A DNA stretch of 64,000 nucleotides from an uncultured Erwinia sp. Lineage in GTDB: Bacteria > Pseudomonadota > Gammaproteobacteria > Enterobacterales > Enterobacteriaceae. How positions within the stretch are numbered: position 1 is the first letter of the stretch; every line of letters begins with the position of its first letter. Below the pieces are notes generated by a model. The model was not told the DNA's origin and did no database searches. It was given only the letters and a program-made list of their open reading frames with translations. The position numbers and the translations under genes are program-made. Below are positions 57,313 through 64,000 of the stretch, piece by piece. The stretch is from NCBI GenBank assembly GCA_913775305.1, contig CAJYIY010000011.1, forward strand, positions 1 through 64,000, given 5' to 3'.

Positions 57313-58815
57313 ATGCCAAAGAGTCACCTTTCTTCGCAGGCGGCGGTTTCAGAACCCGCCAAAAACTACAGCCCAAGGCTGTGCAATGAAGACCTGGCTC
57401 CCGTGCGCAAGCAGAGCTGGAGTTGGTACAACATCTTTTCTTTTTGGATGTCGGATGTACACAGTATGGGGGGCTATGTGGTGGCAGCCAGCTTCTTTAC
57501 GCTGGGGTTGGCCAGCTGGCAGGTGCTGATGTGTCTGCTGGTGGGGATCTGTATTGTTCAGCTGTGCGCTAACCTGGTGGCGAAACCCAGCCAGATGACC
57601 GGTGTTCCCTATGCGGTCGTCTGTCGCCAGGCATTTGGTGTATTCGGAGCCAATATCCCGGCAGTGATTCGTGGTCTAATCGCCTTTGCCTGGTACGGAA
57701 TTCAAACCTATCTGGCCGCTAACGCGTTGATGCTGGTGTCGCTGAAGTTCTGGCCTGCCCTGACCCCAATGACTCAGGTCGCCTGGCTGGGCCTGTCTCA
57801 GTTGGGTTGGATCTGCTTCGGCATTATGTGGCTGCTGCAGGCCATGGTGTTCTGGCACGGCATGAATGCGATTAAGCGCTTTATCGATATTGCGGGTCCG
57901 GCGGTGTATGTGGTGATGGGAGCGCTTGCTGGTTGGATTGTATACAAAACCGGTTTTGATGGTATTTCGTTCACGCTGGCCAGCAAGTCCCTGAGCGGCG
58001 GCGAGCAGGTCTGGCAGATGATAACCGCCACCGCGCTGGTCGTCTCTTACTTCTCCGGCCCGCTGCTGAACTTCGGGGACTTCTCCCGCTACGGTAAAAG
58101 CATGAATGAAATCCGCCGCGGTAACCGCTGGGGCCTGCCGTTCAACTTCCTGCTGTTCTCGATTGTTACTGTGGTCATCGTTTCCGGCACGCAGTCGCTG
58201 TTTGGCCGCATGATTACCGATCCGATTGAAACCGTTAGCATGGTGGGTAATGATCTGGCGGTGGCGATTGGTTTGTTGACCATGATTACCGCCACCATTG
58301 GCATCAATATCGTGGCAAACTTTGTTTCCCCGGCCTTCGATTTCTCTAACTGCTCGCCGCAGAAAATCAGCTTCCGCACCGGCGGGATGATTGCCGCCGT
58401 GGGTTCCGTACTCTTAACGCCGTGGAACCTGTTCCAGTCACCCGAACTGATTCACTATACGCTGGACGTGCTGGGCGCGTTTATCGGCCCGCTGTTCGGC
58501 ATCCTGCTTGCCGACTTCTACCTGGTGAAGCGTAGCCAGATCTCCGTCGACGATCTGTTCGACGATACGCCTAAAGGGAAATACTGGTACAAAGGCGGCT
58601 TTAATCCGAAAGCCATTGCCGCACTGCTGCCGGCGGTGGCAATCGGCCTGGTCATCAGCTTTATTCCAGCACTGCACGCGGTCGCTAACTTCAGCTGGTT
58701 TATCGGCGTGGCACTGGGTGCGGGCGCCTACCGCTGGATAGCCCGTGATGAGATGGCCTCGGCCAGGCTGGGCGGGGATTATCGTGCTGACGTTGTGATG
58801 CAGAAAGAACAATAA
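57313..58815 (+). CDS. hpxC: NCS1-family allantoin/purine permease (HpxC)
   Basis: Sodium- or proton-coupled importer of 500 aa with about 12 membrane helices. NCS1 marks are the N-terminal LCNEDLAPVRKQSWSWYNIFSFW, WMSDVHSMGGY in helix 1 and GPLLNFGDFSRYGKS near residue 245. AGAGGAGCAGG precedes the ATG. Divergent from hpxS. Allantoin is the most likely substrate from context; uracil or hydantoin transport cannot be excluded. Confidence 0.93.
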   Translation: MPKSHLSSQAAVSEPAKNYSPRLCNEDLAPVRKQSWSWYNIFSFWMSDVHSMGGYVVAASFFTLGLASWQVLMCLLVGICIVQLCANLVAKPSQMTGVPYAVVCRQAFGVFGANIPAVIRGLIAFAWYGIQTYLAANALMLVSLKFWPALTPMTQVAWLGLSQLGWICFGIMWLLQAMVFWHGMNAIKRFIDIAGPAVYVVMGALAGWIVYKTGFDGISFTLASKSLSGGEQVWQMITATALVVSYFSGPLLNFGDFSRYGKSMNEIRRGNRWGLPFNFLLFSIVTVVIVSGTQSLFGRMITDPIETVSMVGNDLAVAIGLLTMITATIGINIVANFVSPAFDFSNCSPQKISFRTGGMIAAVGSVLLTPWNLFQSPELIHYTLDVLGAFIGPLFGILLADFYLVKRSQISVDDLFDDTPKGKYWYKGGFNPKAIAALLPAVAIGLVISFIPALHAVANFSWFIGVALGAGAYRWIARDEMASARLGGDYRADVVMQKEQ

Positions 58816-58887
58816 ATAACAGGAGGGTCAGCTCAGGCTGGCCTTTTTTATTGGCGTGTTAGCTGCGTTGAATACTATCAGAAACGA

Positions 58888-58918
58888 AAAAGGCCGATTC
58901 TTTCGAATCGGCCTTTCT
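58888..58918. terminator. Terminator between hpxC and tRNA-Asp
   Basis: AAAAAGGCCGATTC, loop TTTC, GAATCGGCCTTTCT. It serves the tRNA on the minus strand and hpxC on the plus strand. Confidence 0.9.
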
Positions 58919-58927
58919 CTGTAAGCT

Positions 58928-59004
58928 TGGCGGAACGGACGGGGCTCGAACCCGCGACCCCCTGCGTGACAGGCAGGTATTCTAACCAACTGAACTACCG
59001 CTCC
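58928..59004 (-). tRNA. aspV: tRNA-Asp (anticodon GTC)
   Basis: The 77-base minus-strand sequence GGAGCGGTAGTTCAG...TTCCGCCA folds as a full cloverleaf: acceptor GGAGCGG/CCGTTCC, anticodon loop CTGTCAC with GTC, T arm GGGTTCGAGCCC, and encoded CCA. Its place beside dnaQ corresponds to E. coli aspV. Confidence 0.98.
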
Positions 59005-59137
59005 GCGCTTTGTTCCCCGTCGGGAACGAATCGGATATTACGGTTCGACAAAACGTTCGTCAACGCTTTTTATTCAGAATTTTTCCAACTGCTCTTTTTT
59101 TACTCTTGAAGCGGTTTTATTACGCGTTTTTAGTCAC

Positions 59138-59890
59138 TTACTCCGCATTCACCTGCTGTGGCCGCCACAGGCAACTGCCACCTTTCTTCTGGACCAGATC
59201 CAGGCGTTTTTCATGCTCGGCTAATTCCTGTTCGCTGGCACGCAGCACGCGCAAACCCGATGAAGGGCGCGCGATACGGTGGATCGTATCACCTCCGCGC
59301 TGCTCTTCCTTGTCCCCTTCCATAGCAAATGACAGCGATGTCTGGCCGCCGGTCATGATCAGGAAGACTTCTGCCAGGATCTCGGAGTCAAGCAGTGCGC
59401 CGTGCAGCGTTCGCTTGCTGTTATCTATTTCATAACGCGAGCACAGGGCATCAAGGCTGTTACGCTTGCCGGGAAACATTCGGCGCGCCATCGCCAGGCT
59501 GTCTGTTATCTGGCAGAAAGTTTCTGTCCTCGGAATATTGCGCTGGAGTTTGCCTAACTCATAGTCCATGAAACCGATATCAAACGAGGCATTGTGGATG
59601 ACCAGCTCCGCCCCTTTAATATAGGCAAGGAAATCATCGGCAATCTCAGCAAAGGTCGGTTTATCGGCAAGAAATTCGTCGGCTATGCCATGAACGCCAA
59701 AGGCTTCCGGGTCCACCAGCCGGTCAGGCTTAAGATAAACATGATAGTTATTACCGGTCAGGCGGCGGTTAATAACCTCAACGGCACCAATCTCAATGAT
59801 GCAGTGCCCTTCATAGTGGGCGCCAATCATGTTCATACCGGTAGTTTCGGTATCCAGTACGATCTGGCGTGTGGTATTTACTGTGCTCAT
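59138..59890 (-). CDS. dnaQ: DNA polymerase III epsilon subunit (proofreading exonuclease)
   Basis: 3'-5' exonuclease of the replicative core. DEDDh residues are in [10 protein letters not shown] (Asp13, Glu15), [10 protein letters not shown] and [12 protein letters not shown] (His, Asp). A flexible linker and a C-terminal tail ([12 protein letters not shown] region) bind the alpha subunit. 250 aa. Divergent from rnhA with 51 bases between them, as in E. coli. Confidence 0.98.
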   Translation of the reverse strand: MSTVNTTRQIVLDTETTGMNMIGAHYEGHCIIEIGAVEVINRRLTGNNYHVYLKPDRLVDPEAFGVHGIADEFLADKPTFAEIADDFLAYIKGAELVIHNASFDIGFMDYELGKLQRNIPRTETFCQITDSLAMARRMFPGKRNSLDALCSRYEIDNSKRTLHGALLDSEILAEVFLIMTGGQTSLSFAMEGDKEEQRGGDTIHRIARPSSGLRVLRASEQELAEHEKRLDLVQKKGGSCLWRPQQVNAE

Positions 59891-59941
59891 AGGACCCGTT
59901 TATGTCAGACTTGGCGTTTTTCTACAGGGAGTCTACCAGAG

Positions 59942-60409
59942 ATGCTTAAGCAGGTAGAAATTTTCACCGATGGCTCGTGCCTCGGCAACCCCGGCCCCGG
60001 TGGATATGGCGCGATTCTACGCTACGGCGAGCATGAAAAAGAGTTCAGCGCCGGGTTCCATTTGACCACCAATAACCGCATGGAAATGATGGCGGCGATC
60101 GTAGCGCTTGAGGCGCTAAAAAAGCCCTGTACTGTGATTCTGAGTACCGACAGTCAGTATGTTCGCCAGGGTATCACCAGCTGGATCCACAACTGGAAAA
60201 AACGCGGCTGGAAAACGGCAGATAAGAAACCGGTAAAAAATGTCGACCTGTGGCAGCGCCTCGACAGCGCACTCGGCCATCATGACGTGAACTGGAAGTG
60301 GGTAAAAGGCCATGCCGGCCACATTGAAAACGAACGCTGTGACGAACTGGCCCGCGCTGCTGCCGGTAGTCCGACGTTTGATGACGTTGGTTATCAGTCG
60401 GGTTCCTGA
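59942..60409 (+). CDS. rnhA: Ribonuclease HI
   Basis: Degrades RNA in RNA-DNA hybrids. The 155-aa protein keeps all active-site residues: Asp10 ([15 protein letters not shown]), Glu48 (NNRMEMMAA), Asp70 (ILSTDSQYV) and the His/Asp region in [16 protein letters not shown]. The ATG at 59942 gives the E. coli length. Its 3' end overlaps the convergent yafS by 16 bases. Confidence 0.98.
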   Translation: MLKQVEIFTDGSCLGNPGPGGYGAILRYGEHEKEFSAGFHLTTNNRMEMMAAIVALEALKKPCTVILSTDSQYVRQGITSWIHNWKKRGWKTADKKPVKNVDLWQRLDSALGHHDVNWKWVKGHAGHIENERCDELARAAAGSPTFDDVGYQSGS

Positions 60410-61125
60410 GGAAGCCGCGAGTGAAACTGCCGGGTAGCGCCCACCGCCTGGAGTTTCCGTTTGCTGGCGCTCTTTTTCGCCGGGTTTATATTCAGCGGGA
60501 AAGTGCGCTTGCGCGCCACGATAAGATTCAGGCAACCCAGTGCGGGCAGATGCGTACTGATCACTTTTCCACCCTGTCGACTCCAGGGCAGAACCTGAAA
60601 ACCGCTACGCTGCACCACTTCATAATTGAGCAGGCTCAGCCAGTCCAGTAGCCGCATCTGGGTGAACATGCGACTGTTCCAGGGGATCATGCGGTGAACG
60701 CCCGGGATCAGCTTGCCGACGCCCAGCATACTGAACAGGTTGAAGCCGCTAATCAGCATCCAGCCATCATCGATCAATACCCGATCCACTTCGCGCAGGA
60801 TGCGATGCGGGTCGCTACTCCAGGCCAGCGTGTGGGCGAGCAGGCAGGCATCCACCGACTTCGATTCAAAGGGCAAACTCAGCGGATCGGCTTTAACATG
60901 GAGCTTGTCCCCTCTCAGTCCCACGTTGACCTGATGAGAGATGGCACAGGATCCCGTATCAATTTCCGCACTCAGGTTTCCCAGCTTGAGCAAATGAAAG
61001 CCATACAGTTTGGCCAGGCTGGGGCGAAGATGATGGCTAAGTGCGTCACGATAAAATTCGCCGCACGGGATTTGCGACCATGAGTCCGGTACGTGACGGA
61101 TTTGACGTGTTTTAGCAGGCTTCAT
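60394..61125 (-). CDS. yafS: SAM-dependent methyltransferase YafS
   Basis: Class I methyltransferase-like protein of 243 aa of unknown substrate. The middle of the domain shows [20 protein letters not shown], then [26 protein letters not shown], the usual post-motif region after the acidic loop; the glycine-rich motif I is weak ([12 protein letters not shown]). The conserved place between rnhA and gloB supports the name. The C-terminus is rich in lysine and arginine. Confidence 0.9.
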   Translation of the reverse strand: MKPAKTRQIRHVPDSWSQIPCGEFYRDALSHHLRPSLAKLYGFHLLKLGNLSAEIDTGSCAISHQVNVGLRGDKLHVKADPLSLPFESKSVDACLLAHTLAWSSDPHRILREVDRVLIDDGWMLISGFNLFSMLGVGKLIPGVHRMIPWNSRMFTQMRLLDWLSLLNYEVVQRSGFQVLPWSRQGGKVISTHLPALGCLNLIVARKRTFPLNINPAKKSASKRKLQAVGATRQFHSRLPQEPD

Positions 61126-61230
61126 GCTTTACCATCTTCTCTCCATTATGAGTAAACATACCCAGTCTGATTCGCGTTGCTGCAGGGCATCTTGCGCGAC
61201 GCCGCTGATGAAAAGTATAAAGAGGTGAAG

Positions 61231-61986
61231 ATGAATCTTACCAGTATTCCGGCACTTCAGGATAACTACATCTGGACGTTAAATGACACGGCGGGTCGCT
61301 GTCTGATCGTTGATCCAGGAGAGGCAGCGCCGGTATTGCACACGCTGTCCCGCAATCAGTGGCTGCCGGTAGCGATTTTACTCACGCATCATCATCACGA
61401 TCACGTTGGTGGCGTCGCTGAAATATTGGCCAGGTATCCGGACATCACGGTGTATGGCCCGCAGGAAACACAGGATAAAGGTGCCACAGAAATCGTCAGC
61501 GAGGGCGAAAAAATCACGATTCTTGGCCTGGAATTCACTATTTATGCTACGCCAGGTCACACTTTGGGACATATCTCATATTTCAGCGACCCTTATCTTT
61601 TCTGCGGAGACACTCTTTTTTCAGGCGGCTGCGGGAGGCTTTTTGAGGGAACCCCCAAACAAATGTTCGATTCTTTTCAAAAGCTTAATTCACTTCCAGC
61701 CGATACCTTAGTTTGTTGTGCACATGAGTACACATTATCAAATTTAACTTTTGCGCATGCGATTTATCCGCGACATAGTGAAATAGAGCACTATCTGCAT
61801 AAAATTAAGGAGTTACGCTCAAAAAACCACGTAACCTTACCGACAAAACTGGAACTTGAGCGTAAAATTAATGTTTTTTTGATGACACAAGATACTGAAT
61901 TACAACGCCTAATCGGTTTAGAAACAACTCCGCAACATGAGTGGCAGGTTTTTGCTGCTCTACGCGAGAAGAAAGACCGTTTTTGA
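61231..61986 (+). CDS. gloB: Hydroxyacylglutathione hydrolase (glyoxalase II)
   Basis: Binuclear-zinc metallo-beta-lactamase-fold enzyme that releases D-lactate from S-lactoylglutathione. The metal motif [10 protein letters not shown] spans residues 52-60 (His53, His55, Asp57, His58); His in TPGHTLGH, Asp in [13 protein letters not shown] and His in CAHEYTLSN complete the site. 251 aa, the E. coli length. ATG at 61231 with AGAGGTGAAG before it. From about 61560 the base composition turns clearly AT-richer while the frame stays intact. Confidence 0.97.
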   Translation: MNLTSIPALQDNYIWTLNDTAGRCLIVDPGEAAPVLHTLSRNQWLPVAILLTHHHHDHVGGVAEILARYPDITVYGPQETQDKGATEIVSEGEKITILGLEFTIYATPGHTLGHISYFSDPYLFCGDTLFSGGCGRLFEGTPKQMFDSFQKLNSLPADTLVCCAHEYTLSNLTFAHAIYPRHSEIEHYLHKIKELRSKNHVTLPTKLELERKINVFLMTQDTELQRLIGLETTPQHEWQVFAALREKKDRF

Positions 61987-62057
61987 TATTTTAGGTTGTC
62001 ATCAGGGGGGCGAGCACGTATTATTGCTCGTCTTTTAATCGAACTATTGACACACAC

Positions 62058-63437
62058 ATGAAGGCTAAAGCGATAATTCTCGCCTCGGTCTTGCTGGTGG
62101 GGTGCCAGGCATCGAAGCACGATGCCAACATTCCTGAACAGCATGCACAGAGTTTGTCTTCAGCAGGTCAAGGTGAAAATGGACAGTACTCAGATTCAAT
62201 GTTGTCCCCTCGATGGCAGGACGATGGAACCAGCCTCGCGCAGGGGCAGGATCTGTGGAATTTCATTAGCGACGAGCTGAAGATGAAGGTTCCGGATAAT
62301 TACCGGATACGCGAACAGAAACAGAAGTACCTGAAGAACAAGAGCTATCTCCACGATGTAACATTACGGGCAGAGCCGTATATGTACTGGATAGTCGAGC
62401 AGATTAAGCAACGTAAAATGCCGATGGAACTGGTACTACTACCCATAGTGGAGAGCGCTTTTGATCCCCATGCAACATCATCTGCGAATGCCGCTGGCAT
62501 CTGGCAGATTGTGCCGCAAACGGGGCGAAACTATGGCTTGAAACAGAATCAATGGTACGACGGGCGGCGTGATGTTGTCGCATCGACCAAAGTTGCTCTG
62601 GACATGATGCAACGCCTTAACGACATGTTTGACGGTGACTGGTTACTGACGGTAGCCGCCTATAACAGTGGTGAAGGCCGCGTGATGAAGGCGATCAAGG
62701 CGAATAAAGCCAAAGGGCGACCAACGGATTTCTGGTCACTGGCGCTGCCACGCGAGACTACGGTGTACGTGCCGAAAATGCTGGCTCTGGGGCAGTTGCT
62801 CAAGGACAGCAAGCGTTATGGCATCCGTCTGCCAACGACTAACGAGACCCGTGCACTGGCGCGTGTTGAAGTGGGTCAGCAGATTGAACTGACGCAGGCC
62901 GCCGATATGGCGGGCATGTCGCTGAGTAAACTGAAAAGTTTTAACACCGGCTACAAGCGCGGAACGACGGCACCTAATGGTCCTCACTACATTATGGTTC
63001 CGAAGTCTAACGTTGCTCAACTGCGTAATTCACTGGCAGAAGGTGATATTGCTGCAGTACAGCCAACGTCGCTGGCGAAGAACAGCGTCTCTCCGGCCAC
63101 CTATAAGGTGCGCAATGGCGATACCCTGTCTGCCATCGCTAAACGCCTGAGCATTCCGGTGAAGACTCTGCAGCGCGCTAATAACCTGCGCACTGCCAGT
63201 ATCAAACCCGGTCAGTTACTGAATCTGGGCAGCAGCAGCACGCGACTGGCAAATAACGGCGACAGCATCACCTATCAGGTTCGTAAGGGTGATTCTCTGG
63301 CCAGTATTGCGAAGCGTCACGGCGTGAATATTAAGGATGTGGTGCGCTGGAACAGCGTTGCCAATAACGCCAAAAATCTTCAACCGGGCGACAAGCTGAC
63401 GTTGTTTGTAGATAACAACGCAACGCCAGACAGCTAG
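62058..63437 (+). CDS. mltD: Membrane-bound lytic murein transglycosylase D
   Basis: Outer-membrane lipoprotein that cleaves peptidoglycan glycosidic bonds. The lipobox LLVGC gives Cys16. The transglycosylase domain has the catalytic Glu in LLPIVESAFDPHATSSANAA and LTVAAYNSGEGRV. Two LysM domains follow, YKVRNGDTLSAIAKRLSIPV (from about residue 345) and YQVRKGDSLASIAKRHGVNI (from about residue 410). 459 aa. Confidence 0.97.
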   Translation: MKAKAIILASVLLVGCQASKHDANIPEQHAQSLSSAGQGENGQYSDSMLSPRWQDDGTSLAQGQDLWNFISDELKMKVPDNYRIREQKQKYLKNKSYLHDVTLRAEPYMYWIVEQIKQRKMPMELVLLPIVESAFDPHATSSANAAGIWQIVPQTGRNYGLKQNQWYDGRRDVVASTKVALDMMQRLNDMFDGDWLLTVAAYNSGEGRVMKAIKANKAKGRPTDFWSLALPRETTVYVPKMLALGQLLKDSKRYGIRLPTTNETRALARVEVGQQIELTQAADMAGMSLSKLKSFNTGYKRGTTAPNGPHYIMVPKSNVAQLRNSLAEGDIAAVQPTSLAKNSVSPATYKVRNGDTLSAIAKRLSIPVKTLQRANNLRTASIKPGQLLNLGSSSTRLANNGDSITYQVRKGDSLASIAKRHGVNIKDVVRWNSVANNAKNLQPGDKLTLFVDNNATPDS

Positions 63438-63453
63438 TCTGTTGAAATCGTAC

Positions 63454-63486
63454 TAAAAAAGCCAATCCACGGATTGGCTTTTTTGT
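63454..63486. terminator. mltD terminator
   Basis: AAAAAAGCCAATCC, a short AC loop, GGATTGGCTTTTTTG. Usable on both strands. Confidence 0.93.
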
Positions 63487-63552
63487 TATCTGATATCCGG
63501 TACGTTTCCCTTCCCCCGGCAGGGCTGCACTTCAACGCAGCCGGTGTTAAGC

Positions 63553-64000
63553 TCAGAGCCTGCTCGCCTCAATAAAAATGATGTCCGTGGTAAAGCTACC
63601 GTCGGCCTCAAGCGCAAAGTATCGCTGAACGTCGTTGGGTGCAGAGTGCTGGTAGGCACGAATAGCCTGCACCATAACCGGTGGCGTACGCATACGCTCA
63701 ATCCAACTGTTAAATTCCAGCTCCAGCCGGTCATGTGAAATCGATCCGATGGTCAACCCTGACTCCGTAAACAGCGTCAGCCATTCCCCGGGAGAATAAT
63801 CCCTGACGTGGGAAGTATCGCGCAGGGCCTCAACAGTCTGTAACCAGATATCCAGCACCGGATTTCCTGGCGCATTAACGTCTATAAAGATGGCTCTGCC
63901 GCCGGGTTTCAGTACGCGACGAACTTCCCGCAGCGCCGCGCCGACATCTTGCCAGTGGTGAGCGGAATAGCGGCTGATAACAACATCAAACTCACCGTGG
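63553..64000 (-). CDS. yafE: SAM-dependent methyltransferase YafE (5' end cut)
   Basis: Only the C-terminal 148 codons are inside the window; the N-terminal SAM-binding part lies beyond base 64000. What is visible reads FDVVISRYSAHHWQDVG, ALREVRRVLKPGGRAIFID and VEALRDTSHVRDYSPGEWLT, matching E. coli YafE very closely. The gene lies convergent to mltD, as in E. coli. Substrate unknown. Confidence 0.93.
   Translation of the reverse strand, partial: HGEFDVVISRYSAHHWQDVGAALREVRRVLKPGGRAIFIDVNAPGNPVLDIWLQTVEALRDTSHVRDYSPGEWLTLFTESGLTIGSISHDRLELEFNSWIERMRTPPVMVQAIRAYQHSAPNDVQRYFALEADGSFTTDIIFIEASRL

Overview
The window is chromosomal DNA of an enterobacterium. Gene order and protein sequence point to the Erwinia/Pantoea side of the Enterobacterales; this is inference, since no ribosomal marker is present. 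The right half follows the E. coli proBA-phoE-crl-frsA-gpt-pepD-dinB-dpaA(yafK)-yafJ-gmhA-fadE ... tRNA-Asp-dnaQ-rnhA-yafS-gloB-mltD-yafE order. Coding density is high and most genes are GC-rich. I saw no prophage, insertion sequence, CRISPR array or toxin-antitoxin pair.

Layout. 1-15 kb: mdtG (cut by the window edge), a cold-shock gene with a cspA-type leader, marC, several small proteins, a CPBP membrane protease, a six-gene peptide-type ABC transporter locus bracketed by two related binding proteins, and crcB behind a fluoride riboswitch. 15-21.6 kb: a galactitol PTS operon in the order gatZ-A-B-C-D-Y with divergent gatR. 21.7-37.7 kb: an AT-rich glycosyltransferase, a LysE exporter, then the conserved proA-to-fadE block. 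37.9-44.2 kb: a methionine salvage locus, mtnK < > mtnA and mtnDCB < > mtnE-yafV, with MetJ-type operators in both divergent gaps. 44.4-58.8 kb: a purine/allantoin nitrogen-scavenging (hpx) locus. It has an ABC importer with hpxJ and hpxK, the regulator hpxU, the hpxWXYZ operon, hpxS-hpxA-hpxB, and the NCS1 permease hpxC. 58.9-64 kb: tRNA-Asp, dnaQ, rnhA, yafS, gloB, mltD and part of yafE.

How the genes work together. The hpx genes encode uptake of allantoin or a related compound, racemisation, ring opening to allantoate, release of ammonia to ureidoglycine, transamination towards oxalurate/oxamate, and final deamination of oxamate. Three of its four transcription units carry sigma-54-like -24/-12 elements, which fits control by nitrogen limitation. 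The upstream steps from hypoxanthine to urate to allantoin are not in the window. The mtn genes recycle methylthioribose to methionine. The last transaminase overlaps yafV, an omega-amidase that would remove the alpha-ketoglutaramate made when glutamine is the amino donor.

The least explained items are a strong orphan terminator hairpin near 12.8 kb, three small proteins (21, 56 and 64 aa), a repeat-built tail on FadE, and a sharp base-composition change inside gloB. I do not claim a wholly new system. The best leads are the sigma-54-wired hpx locus and its HpxX-HpxY two-part amidase.
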